This document shows positions 34,848 through 42,516 of a stretch of DNA of 64,000 nucleotides, piece by piece. Below the pieces are notes generated by a model that was not told where the DNA came from, ran no database searches, and saw only the letters and a list, made by a program, of their open reading frames with translations. The position numbers and the translations under genes were made by a program. Numbering within the stretch: position 1 is the first letter of the stretch; every line of letters begins with the position of its first letter. The stretch comes from Falsiroseomonas sp041690465. GTDB lineage: Bacteria; Pseudomonadota; Alphaproteobacteria; Acetobacterales; Acetobacteraceae. Location: positions 120,230 through 184,229 of the forward strand of contig NZ_JAWLHG010000009.1 of NCBI RefSeq assembly GCF_041690465.1, given 5' to 3'.

Positions 34848-36557
34848 TCAACCGGCGATCGCGTAGGCCGGGCGACGCGGGTCGGCACCGGCGTGCAGAA
34901 GGCCCGTGGTGGGATCGCTGAGTACGGCTTCCACGCTGCCGGCCAGCCAGGTCGTATCCGGCCAGAGGCGAACCTCGTGGCCGCGGGCGGCCAGCGCATC
35001 GCGCACCTCGGCCGGAATGCGTGCCTCCACCGCGAGGCGGCCGGGAAAGAACTCGTAAGGAGCGAAGGACGAGGGGAAGGAATAGCTCGCAACGCGCGGC
35101 GCCTCGATCGCCTCCTGCACCTCCATGCCGAAATGCAGCACGTTGAGCAGCACCTGTAGCATCGCCTGGATCTGCACGTCGCCGCCCGGCGTGCCGAACG
35201 GCATCAACCCGCCGTCGCGCGTCACCACCAATGCGGGGTTGGGCGTGAGCCGCGGCCGCTTTCCCGGCGCCACCCCTGCCGGATGCGCCGGGTCGGGCCG
35301 GTTCTGCGAGCCGCGGCCGGAGACGACGAGACCGGTCCCCGGCACGACCGGCACGTTCCACGAGCCGTCGGATGGCGTGGCGCTGAAGGCGTTCCCCCAG
35401 CGGTCCACCACCGCCACGTAGGAGGTATCGGCCTCGACTTTCGGCAGCGCCTCGCCGGTTGCCGGCGGCAGCGCAGTGCCACCGGCGAGTAGCGGCCCCG
35501 GGAGCCCGGGATGGGCGCGTGCGCGATCCACCGCGGCCGCGCGTGCCGCCACATGCGCCTCCGACAGGAGCTCATCGAGCGGCACATGGCCCAGCGCCGG
35601 GTCGGTGAAGTGATACTCGCGATCCGCCAGTGCGCCCTTCAGCGCCTCGGTGATCACGTGCAGGTAGTCGGCCGAATTGTGCTCCAACCCGTCAAGGCCA
35701 AGGCGCTCGACAATCAGCAACGCCTCGAGCAGAGCAGGTCCCTGGCACCAGGGGCCGCAGACCATCACTTCGTGCCCGCGCCAGCGCCGCGCCACCACCG
35801 CCTCGATGCGCGAGCGGAAGCCGGCGAGGTCTTCCATCGAGAGAAACCCGCCTTCCTGCGCGATGAAGCGCGTGATCTCGCGCGCCAGGTCGCCGCGGTA
35901 GAAGGCGGCGTGCGCGGCGGCGAGGCCGGCGGCACGGCCGCCCGACGCGGCCGCGCGCTCCTGTTCCACCATGTGGCGCAGGCTGCGTGCGAGATCGGCC
36001 TGGACGAACTTCTCGCCGAGCCGTGGCGCACGGCCACCGGGCAGGAAGATCGCCGCGTTCTGCGGCCAGCGGCGATACTCCGCCTCGTGCGCGCCGATGC
36101 TCTCGGCGAGCAGGTCGTATGTGGCGAAGCCCTCCTCGGCGAAGCGGATCGCGGCGGCGGCGATGTCACCGAAGCTCATCGTGCCATGTCGCTCCAGTGC
36201 CTGGATCCAGGCATCGGGTGCGGCCGGCACCACCATGCGCCGCACGCCGGAGGGCATCTCGCCGCCGTGCTCGCGCATGAAGACGTCGGGCGGCAGGCTG
36301 GCGGGCCAGTGGCCCAGGCCGGCGATCGTCTCCGTCCGTCCGTCGGCCAGCCGGATCAGGATCGGCGCGACGCCCGCAACGGAAACCAGGTCAGGCTGCA
36401 GCACGCCGAGTGCGAGCCCTGCCGCGCAGCCCGCATCCACCGCATTGCCGCCGGCTTCCAGGATGGCGTAGCCGGCAGCGGCGGCCAGGTAGTGGCCGGC
36501 GCTGATGGCATGGCGCGTGCCGCTGACCGTCGGCCGTCCTGTCGCATAGCGTCGCAT
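34848..36557 (-). CDS. Gamma-glutamyltransferase-family (Ntn hydrolase) protein
   Basis: 569 residues. ATG 36557 is preceded by GGAGAAGG; an in-frame ATG at 36626 lacks this. The N-terminal large-subunit region (ATGRPTVSGTRHAISAGHY, GGNAVDAGCAAGLALGV) and the autoprocessing site VEADTSYVAVVDRWGNAFS are visible. The Thr of DTS would be the N-terminal nucleophile of the small subunit. Downstream come PALVV and FGTPGGDVQIQAMLQVLLN. No signal peptide is evident, unlike the secreted E. coli Ggt, which places it with cytoplasmic relatives. Its substrate may be gamma-glutamyl amides or a related acyl compound. A DadA-like gene is 85 bases upstream on the same strand. Confidence 0.9.
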   Translation of the reverse strand: MRRYATGRPTVSGTRHAISAGHYLAAAAGYAILEAGGNAVDAGCAAGLALGVLQPDLVSVAGVAPILIRLADGRTETIAGLGHWPASLPPDVFMREHGGEMPSGVRRMVVPAAPDAWIQALERHGTMSFGDIAAAAIRFAEEGFATYDLLAESIGAHEAEYRRWPQNAAIFLPGGRAPRLGEKFVQADLARSLRHMVEQERAAASGGRAAGLAAAHAAFYRGDLAREITRFIAQEGGFLSMEDLAGFRSRIEAVVARRWRGHEVMVCGPWCQGPALLEALLIVERLGLDGLEHNSADYLHVITEALKGALADREYHFTDPALGHVPLDELLSEAHVAARAAAVDRARAHPGLPGPLLAGGTALPPATGEALPKVEADTSYVAVVDRWGNAFSATPSDGSWNVPVVPGTGLVVSGRGSQNRPDPAHPAGVAPGKRPRLTPNPALVVTRDGGLMPFGTPGGDVQIQAMLQVLLNVLHFGMEVQEAIEAPRVASYSFPSSFAPYEFFPGRLAVEARIPAEVRDALAARGHEVRLWPDTTWLAGSVEAVLSDPTTGLLHAGADPRRPAYAIAG

Positions 36558-36642
36558 CGCCTTCTCCAACCTGCCTTGCCTCTCATCCTGCCTCGCCACA
36601 TTGCGCGGATGCGCGCTGACTGTCATCCCGACGCGTGTTGCG

Positions 36643-37893
36643 TCAGGCGAAGCGCTCCGCAGCGAAGGGTGCGAAGTCCACGTTGGTCGGACGTCCGAGG
36701 ATCGCCGGCGCCAGCATCCGCGCCGTGGGCGCGGAGCCGGTCAAGCCGAGATGGCCGTGGCCGAAGGCGAACCATAGCCCGCGCAGGCGTTGCGCGGGAC
36801 CGATCACCGGCACGGAATCGGGAAGGCAGGGGCGGTGGCCCATCCAGAAGCCCTCCGTGCCGGCGAAGCGCGCCTGCGGGAACACCGCCGCCAGGTCGTC
36901 ATAGAGCAGGCGCGCGCGCGCCTCGTTCGGTGCGCGGTCGAGGCCGCCGAATTCCACCGTGCCGGCGACGCGCAACCCGCCTTCCATCGGCGTGATGAAC
37001 ACCTTCCGATCCGCCGGCACGACGGGGCGGCTGATGCTGATGCCGGCATCCTGCAGGTTCACGTGGTAGCCGCGCTGCGTCTCCAGCGGGATGCGGTAGC
37101 CGAGCGGCGCGAGCAGCCGCGCCGACCAGGCGCCCGCCGCCACGACGATATCGTCCGCCCGGTGCGAGCGAGCCTCGCCCAGCGCACCGGTGACGCGCCC
37201 GTCTTCGACGGTGAGCGTGCGGATGCGGTCACGCCGGATCTCGCCACCGGCTGCAACGAACGCCGCTGCCACCGCCTGCGCATAGCGGTGAGGCGAGGCG
37301 CACCAGGCATGGTCGGGCAGGAAGACGCCGATCCGGTAGGCCGGGGCGACCTCCGGCTCCAGCGCCTCGATGCCGGCGCGGTCCAGGATGTCCACGCGCG
37401 CACCATGGGCACGCCGCAGGTCCCACCCAGCCTGATCCTTCGCCAGCTTCTCCGCGTCGCGATAGAGATAGAGATGGCCGTTGGCGTGGATCAGCTCCGG
37501 CGCGCCGACCTCGCGTGCCAGCTCCAGGTGCTGCTCGGTGGCAAGGCGCTGCAGCGCATCCAGTGCTGCGGCTGCGCGGGCGACGACGGAGGGGCGCGCG
37601 GCGGCGACGAACCTCAGCAGCCAGGGCGCCGCGCGCAGCCAGTAGCTCGCCGGCACGTGGAGCGGTGCGGCCGGGTCGAGCAGCATGCGCGGCACCTGCT
37701 TCAGCAAACCTGGCATCGCCAGCGGTGCAACGGAGCTGGAGCTGATTGCGCCGGCATTGCCGAAGCTCGCGCCGCCTTCGCCAGGCGGTTCGGGGTCCAC
37801 GACTGTGACCTGCGCGCCCTGCCGGCGCAGCTGCCATGCGATGGCCAGCCCAACGATCCCGGCGCCGATGACGAGGACGCTGCGCTCTGCCAT
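36643..37893 (-). CDS. FAD-dependent D-amino acid dehydrogenase/oxidase (DadA/DAO family)
   Basis: 416 residues from ATG 37893. N-terminal FAD motif VLVIGAGIVGLAIAWQLRRQG with an acidic strand end (VDPEPPGEGGASFGNAG); mid-protein IGVFLPDHAWCASPHRYAQAV; C-terminal GHRPCLPDSVPVIGPA and FAFGHGHLGLTGSA, the DadA form of the DAO fold. It catalyses oxidative deamination of D-amino or N-substituted amino acids, passing electrons to the respiratory chain. Co-directional with the gamma-glutamyltransferase gene. Substrate specificity unresolved. Confidence 0.92.
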   Translation of the reverse strand: MAERSVLVIGAGIVGLAIAWQLRRQGAQVTVVDPEPPGEGGASFGNAGAISSSSVAPLAMPGLLKQVPRMLLDPAAPLHVPASYWLRAAPWLLRFVAAARPSVVARAAAALDALQRLATEQHLELAREVGAPELIHANGHLYLYRDAEKLAKDQAGWDLRRAHGARVDILDRAGIEALEPEVAPAYRIGVFLPDHAWCASPHRYAQAVAAAFVAAGGEIRRDRIRTLTVEDGRVTGALGEARSHRADDIVVAAGAWSARLLAPLGYRIPLETQRGYHVNLQDAGISISRPVVPADRKVFITPMEGGLRVAGTVEFGGLDRAPNEARARLLYDDLAAVFPQARFAGTEGFWMGHRPCLPDSVPVIGPAQRLRGLWFAFGHGHLGLTGSAPTARMLAPAILGRPTNVDFAPFAAERFA

Positions 37894-37984
37894 GCTGCTG
37901 TCCTCCAGCCGTCAGACGCCGTCGCGGCGCCGCCGCGATAAGGCCGCATCGCACGCGGGTCCGTCAATTGCCACCGGGTCCGCG

Positions 37985-38009
37985 TTGACAGGTTGCGGCG
38001 TCCGCCGCA
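37985..38009. promoter_or_regulatory. TTGACA box followed by a perfect palindrome upstream of the PEP-mutase-family gene
   Basis: TTGACA at 37985-37990 is followed by TGCGGCG-TC-CGCCGCA (37994-38009), a perfect 7-2-7 inverted repeat, 45 bases before the next start codon. An operator placed in the promoter spacer is plausible. The matching -10 is weak, so this is tentative. Confidence 0.35.
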
Positions 38010-38054
38010 GCCTCTTGCGGCGCAGCCAGGAAGCCGCCTGCGCGGGAGGACGCC

Positions 38055-38936
38055 ATGGGAAGCAAGACCGCCATGTTGCGCAGTCTCATTGCGGCACGGA
38101 CGTTCCTGCACATGCCCGCGGTGTACGACCCGCTCGGCGCACGGCTGGTGGCCGCGTCCGGCTTCGAAGCCGCCTATGTCGGCGGGTATGTCAGCGGCGC
38201 TTCCCGGGCGGTGAGCGAGCCGCTGCTGACCATGACGGAGCAGGTGGAGATCGCCGGCCAGGCCGCGGCGGCGGTGGAGATCCCCTTCGTCGCCGATGCC
38301 GGCGCGGGCTTCGGGGAGCCGCTGCACACCATGCGCACCGTGCGCGAATTCGCACGCGCGGGCATCGCCGGAATCCATATCGAGGACCAGCTTTTCCCAA
38401 AGCGGGCGCACTACCACAAGTACCAGGTGCACGCCTGCCCACCGGAGGAGTTCGCGCTGAAGATCCGCTACGCCTGCCGCGCGCGCGACGAGGTGGACCG
38501 GGACTTCGTCATCATCGCGCGCACCGATACCTGCCGGGAATTGGGCCTGGAGGAAGCGGTGCCGCGGCTGAACCGCGCCGCGGACGAAGGCGCCGATCTC
38601 GGCCTGCTCTTCCCGCGCAACCCGGCCGAGGCGGAGCGCGCGGCGCGCGAGTGCCGGCTGCCGCTGGTCTATGTCATGAGCCGCGGCAACCGTGACGGAC
38701 GGCCCATCTTCACGATCCAGGAGTTGAAGGACATGGGCTATGTCGCCTGTATCGATGCGCAGATCATGCTGCTGACGGCGTTCGAGGCGAACCGCACCAT
38801 GCTGAAGGAACTGCGCGCGACCGGCACCTATACGGCCATGGACGAGGGCGCCTTCCGCACCGCGCGCCAAGCAGTGGAAGACATCATCGGCCTGGAGGAT
38901 TTCTACCGCATTGAGGCCGAGACGGTGGAGCGCTGA
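38055..38936 (+). CDS. Isocitrate lyase/PEP mutase-superfamily enzyme lacking the lyase Cys
   Basis: 293 residues from ATG 38055, preceded by GGGAGGA. The TIM-barrel family pattern is clear: PAVYDPLGARLVAASGFEAAYVGGY, VADAGAGFGEPL, GIHIEDQLFPKRA, FVIIARTDTCRELGLEEA, LFPRNPAEAE and MSRGN. The 2-methylisocitrate/isocitrate lyase motif KRCGH reads KRAHY here, so the catalytic Cys is Ala. That favours a decarboxylase, mutase or hydrolase of an oxaloacetate-like acid over a lyase. First gene of an operon leading into an HD protein and a TRAP transporter. Confidence 0.9.
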   Translation: MGSKTAMLRSLIAARTFLHMPAVYDPLGARLVAASGFEAAYVGGYVSGASRAVSEPLLTMTEQVEIAGQAAAAVEIPFVADAGAGFGEPLHTMRTVREFARAGIAGIHIEDQLFPKRAHYHKYQVHACPPEEFALKIRYACRARDEVDRDFVIIARTDTCRELGLEEAVPRLNRAADEGADLGLLFPRNPAEAERAARECRLPLVYVMSRGNRDGRPIFTIQELKDMGYVACIDAQIMLLTAFEANRTMLKELRATGTYTAMDEGAFRTARQAVEDIIGLEDFYRIEAETVER

Positions 38937-38937
38937 G

Positions 38938-39540
38938 ATGCCGATCAACATCGATGAGGCCGGGCTTGCCGCGATCTTTCCCGAGATCGCGGAGATCCAG
39001 GACCCGACGCTGCGCCGCGGCGTTATCGCGATCTGGCTTGAGATCGCCGCCGAATGCCCCTGGGACCGGCTGGAGGATATCCCGAAGAACCTGGAAGCGG
39101 AGAAGCACCGGCGCCTCATCGACCACGTCCGCGGCGTCACGCGCATGGCGCTGGCCCTGGCCGAGACCGGCAAGGCGCATAGCGGCACCGACTACGACCG
39201 CGACAAGCTGATCGCCATGTGCCTGCTGCACGACGTCAGCAAGCCGATGGAGTGCGAACCCGATCCCGAGGGCGCGCCTTCCGGCGGGCCGGTGCTGCCC
39301 GGCCGCAAGAGCGCGATGGGCAAGCTGATCCAGCACGCCGTCTATGCCACCCACAAGGTCTTCGCGCATGCCCTGCCGCTCGAGATCGCACATGTGGTCA
39401 ACACCCACACGCATCAGAGCGCGGTGCGCAGCGTGACGGTGGAGGGCGCCTACGTCTTCTATGCCGATTACGCCGACAGCGATGCCGTTCTCGTGCCGCA
39501 GGGCGGCAAGGGCTTCATCAGCCGCTGGCATCTGGGCTGA
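38938..39540 (+). CDS. HD-domain putative metal-dependent phosphohydrolase
   Basis: 200 residues from ATG 38938, one base after the previous stop. The HD signature is complete: an early His (DHVRGVTRMALALAE), HD in AMCLLHDVSKPMEC, later His residues in HVVNTHTHQS and the final Asp in YADYADSD. Typical HD domains hydrolyse phosphate esters or nucleotides, and some cleave C-C bonds as mixed-valent oxygenases. Its place between a carboxylic-acid enzyme and a TRAP transporter suggests a catabolic rather than signalling role, but no substrate can be named. Confidence 0.85.
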   Translation: MPINIDEAGLAAIFPEIAEIQDPTLRRGVIAIWLEIAAECPWDRLEDIPKNLEAEKHRRLIDHVRGVTRMALALAETGKAHSGTDYDRDKLIAMCLLHDVSKPMECEPDPEGAPSGGPVLPGRKSAMGKLIQHAVYATHKVFAHALPLEIAHVVNTHTHQSAVRSVTVEGAYVFYADYADSDAVLVPQGGKGFISRWHLG

Positions 39541-39547
39541 GCGGCGC

Positions 39548-40081
39548 ATGTCCGTGCTGTTGCGGCTGATCGACCGCATCGAGACCTTCGGCATGGTCTT
39601 CTTCTTCTCCGCCGCGCTGGTGGTCGGCACTGCGCAGGTGGTCGCACGCTATGGCTTCAACACCGGCGTGGTGTGGTCGGAGCAGGCCTTCGTATACTTC
39701 ACCATCTGGGCTGCGCTGATCGGTGCCTCGCGTGCGGTGCGCGATGGTCTGCATGTGCGCGTGGATGTGCTGGTGAACAGCCTTGGTGCGCGCTGGCGCC
39801 GACCGCTCGAGATCTTCGGCCTGCTCGTCAACCTCGTCTTCTGTGCCGTCCTGCTCTATGCCGCGATCGGCTACACCGACTTCCTGATCATGGTCGGCAC
39901 CCGCAACGTGGACAGCGGCGTGCCGGAATGGGTGACCTATCTCGTCACGCCGTTGTTCCTGGCCCTGATGTGCGTGCGCTACCTCGCGCTGCTGCCGGTG
40001 ACGATCCGCTCGCCCTCGGGCGATCCCTGGCATGCGGCGGCGGGCACCGAGCCCGGCATGCCACGGCCGCCGGCGCATTGA
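39548..40081 (+). CDS. TRAP transporter small membrane subunit (DctQ family)
   Basis: 177 residues from ATG 39548, seven bases after the HD gene. Four hydrophobic segments with the DctQ landmarks QVVARYGFNTGVVWSEQAFV, TIWAALIGASRAVRDGLHVRV and a C-terminal helix. Together with the large subunit (13 bases downstream) and the binding protein it forms a sodium-coupled tripartite importer of carboxylates. The tail after the last helix is Pro/Gly-rich. Confidence 0.92.
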   Translation: MSVLLRLIDRIETFGMVFFFSAALVVGTAQVVARYGFNTGVVWSEQAFVYFTIWAALIGASRAVRDGLHVRVDVLVNSLGARWRRPLEIFGLLVNLVFCAVLLYAAIGYTDFLIMVGTRNVDSGVPEWVTYLVTPLFLALMCVRYLALLPVTIRSPSGDPWHAAAGTEPGMPRPPAH

Positions 40082-40094
40082 GGTAAGCGGCGCC

Positions 40095-41414
40095 ATGGCA
40101 ACGGCCACCGCGGTCATCCTGTTCCTCGTGCTCGTCGTGCTGGGCCTGCCCATCGCGGTGACGCTCGGCGCCGCGACGCTGGTCGCGCTGATGCTGTTCG
40201 ACCCCATCCCGCTGCCGCTGATCGGCCAGAAGGTCCTGTCCAACGTGGACAGCACGACACTGATGGCCGTGCCTTTCTTCTTCCTCGCGGCCGCCTTCAT
40301 GGAATCGGGCGGCATCGTTCGCCGCCTGGTGGCGCTCGCCACCGCGCTGGTCGGGCACCTGCGTGGCGGCATCGGGATGACCGGCGTGCTGGCCTGCATG
40401 TTCTTCGCCGCGATCTCGGGCTCGTCCGGCGCGACGGTCGCGGCTGTTGGCGGCATCATGATCCCGGCGATGCTCCGCCACGGCTACTCCAAGCGCTACG
40501 CGGTCGGATCGATGACCACCGCGGGGTCGCTCGGCATCCTGCTGCCGCCCTCGATCCCGATGGTTCTCTACGGCTTCCTGACGGAGACCTCGATTCCCCG
40601 GCTCTTCGTCGCCGGCATCCTGCCGGGCCTGCTGCTCGGCGTGATGCTGATGCTGCTCGCGCGCCATCTGGCGATCCGCGAGGGCGTGCCATCCATCCCG
40701 CGCCAATCCTGGGCGGAGCGGCGCCACGCATTGGTGGATGCGCTGCCGGCGCTCAGCCTGCCGGTCTTCCTGCTGATCGGCATCTACGGCTTCCCCGCCT
40801 TCGATCTCGGCGGGGTGCGCTACCAGGGAGGGGCGATCTTCACACCCACCGAGGCGGCGGTGGTCTGCGCGGCACTGGCTGCGCTGATCGGTACTCTGGC
40901 TTACCGCGAGACCAGTCTGCCGGGCCTGTTCCGCGTCATCCTCGACGTGACCCCGCGGATCGGAATGATCTTCTGGATCACCACCATGGCGATCCTGTTC
41001 TCCTTCATGCTGACGCAGGAAGGCGTGCCGGCCGCGCTGTCGGCGTGGCTGGTGGCGATGGAGATGCCGCAATGGCTGTTCCTGCTGCTGGTCAACCTGG
41101 TGCTGATCGTCGCCGGCATCTTCATGGATGGCGTGCCGATGATCCTGCTGTTCATGCCCATGATCTTTCCGGCCGCCACCTCGCTCGGGGTGGACCCGCT
41201 GCATCTGTGCATCATCGTGGTGGTCAACATCGAGCTTGCCCTGATCTCGCCGCCGGTCGGCATCAATCTCTATGTCGCGTCCAGCATCGCCAATGTCCCG
41301 ATCCACCAGGTCGTGGTCGCCTGCCTGCCCTGGGTGGCGGTGGTGGCGGTCATGCTGGGGCTGGTAACCTATTTGCCCTTCCTGTCCACCTGGCTGCCGG
41401 GCATCCTGTTCTGA
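40095..41414 (+). CDS. TRAP transporter large membrane subunit (DctM family)
   Basis: 439 residues from ATG 40095. About twelve hydrophobic segments; landmarks include VTLGAATLVALMLF, AVPFFFLAAAFMESGGIVRRL, AISGSSGATVAAVGGIMIPAM, GSLGILLPPSIPMVLYGF, TPTEAAVVCAALAAL and SPPVGINLYVASSIANVP. All are typical of the DctM ion-transporter fold. The following 39-base gap to the binding-protein gene contains a small GGCCC/GGGCC hairpin (41419-41431). Confidence 0.94.
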   Translation: MATATAVILFLVLVVLGLPIAVTLGAATLVALMLFDPIPLPLIGQKVLSNVDSTTLMAVPFFFLAAAFMESGGIVRRLVALATALVGHLRGGIGMTGVLACMFFAAISGSSGATVAAVGGIMIPAMLRHGYSKRYAVGSMTTAGSLGILLPPSIPMVLYGFLTETSIPRLFVAGILPGLLLGVMLMLLARHLAIREGVPSIPRQSWAERRHALVDALPALSLPVFLLIGIYGFPAFDLGGVRYQGGAIFTPTEAAVVCAALAALIGTLAYRETSLPGLFRVILDVTPRIGMIFWITTMAILFSFMLTQEGVPAALSAWLVAMEMPQWLFLLLVNLVLIVAGIFMDGVPMILLFMPMIFPAATSLGVDPLHLCIIVVVNIELALISPPVGINLYVASSIANVPIHQVVVACLPWVAVVAVMLGLVTYLPFLSTWLPGILF

Positions 41415-41453
41415 TCATGGCCCGACGGGCCGAAACCGTGGGAGGATAACGAG

Positions 41454-42473
41454 ATGGCAGCCTTCACCAGGCGAACGGTAGCCGCCGGCGCGCTCGGCGC
41501 GGCCTTTGCGGTGCCGGGCACCACGCCCACGCAGGCGCAATCCCCGCTCCGCATCATCGTCAACAACGACACCCAGGGCCCGACGCTGAAGGGCCAGACC
41601 TGGGAGCTGTTCAAGCGTGAGATGGAGCAGGCGCTCGGCGACCGCGTGCGGGTGGATCTGCATCATTCCGGGACGCTCTATGACCAGCGTGGCCAAGTGC
41701 AGGCGCTGCAGCTCGGCGCCATCCAGTTCATTTCACCGGCGATCGGCGTCTATGCAGCGACGGCGCCGAAGATCGCGGTGCTCGGGCTACCCTATCTGTT
41801 GCCCACGCCGCGCGCTCTGCAGGCGGTGATCGACGACGAGCAGATCTCCAACGCACTGTTCGGGGAACTGCGCGCCAAGGCCATGGAGCCAGTGGCCTTC
41901 TGGCTGAACGGCCCGCGCGATGTCGGCCGGCGCGGCACGCCGATCCTGCGGCCGGGCGACATGCGCGGCGTGAAGATCCGCGTCCCGCCCGGTGCGAACT
42001 ACGTCGAGGCGTTCCGCGTGCTCGATGCGAATGTCGTCACGATCAACTGGGCTGAGGTGCCGACCGCGCTTTCGCAAGGCGTGATCGATGCAGTCGAACC
42101 CGTGGCGAATGCCTGGCTCGCCAGCCGGCTCTATGAGGTGGCGAACCAGATCACGCGCATCGGCTACATCCTCGACTTCTACATCGTCTGCACCAACAAG
42201 GCGTGGTGGGACCGGCTTCCGGCGGCGCAGAAGGAGGCGGTGCGCACCAGCCTGCGCCGCGCCACCGAATGGAACTGGGAGTCCACCGAGAAGGTGAACG
42301 AAGACGCCTATCGGCGAATCGCGGAGCTCGGCGCCACCATCCACACGCTCACGCCGGAGCAGCGGGCGGAGTGGCGCGAGGCGATGCGCCCGACCTGGGC
42401 CAGGCTCGGCGTGCCGCTGGTCGGCCAGGAGGTGATGGACCGTCTTGCGCGTATCGGCCAGGCGGCGAGCTGA
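41454..42473 (+). CDS. TRAP transporter periplasmic binding protein (DctP family)
   Basis: 339 residues from ATG 41454, with GGGAGGATA upstream. The signal peptide (TVAAGALGAAFAVPGTTPTQA) is probably cleaved after QAQ. Mature landmarks are IIVNNDTQGPTLKGQTWELF, LGAIQFISPAIGVYA, the carboxylate-binding Arg region GMRGVKIRVPPG (from PGDMRGVKIRVP), NVVTINWAEVPTALSQGVIDAVE and the C-terminal helix. Ligand probably a mono- or dicarboxylate. Co-transcribed with an Mo hydroxylase subunit and a dioxygenase that may act on the imported acid. Confidence 0.93.
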   Translation: MAAFTRRTVAAGALGAAFAVPGTTPTQAQSPLRIIVNNDTQGPTLKGQTWELFKREMEQALGDRVRVDLHHSGTLYDQRGQVQALQLGAIQFISPAIGVYAATAPKIAVLGLPYLLPTPRALQAVIDDEQISNALFGELRAKAMEPVAFWLNGPRDVGRRGTPILRPGDMRGVKIRVPPGANYVEAFRVLDANVVTINWAEVPTALSQGVIDAVEPVANAWLASRLYEVANQITRIGYILDFYIVCTNKAWWDRLPAAQKEAVRTSLRRATEWNWESTEKVNEDAYRRIAELGATIHTLTPEQRAEWREAMRPTWARLGVPLVGQEVMDRLARIGQAAS

Positions 42474-42516
42474 GGCCGCGCTTCGCCGCGGCGCCTGCTG
42501 ATCCGGGGGAGGAACG

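Noticed and set aside
41419..41431. GGCCC/GGGCC hairpin between DctM and DctP genes as a terminator
   Set aside because: Stem of only five bases, no T-run and in the middle of an operon; at most an mRNA-processing element.
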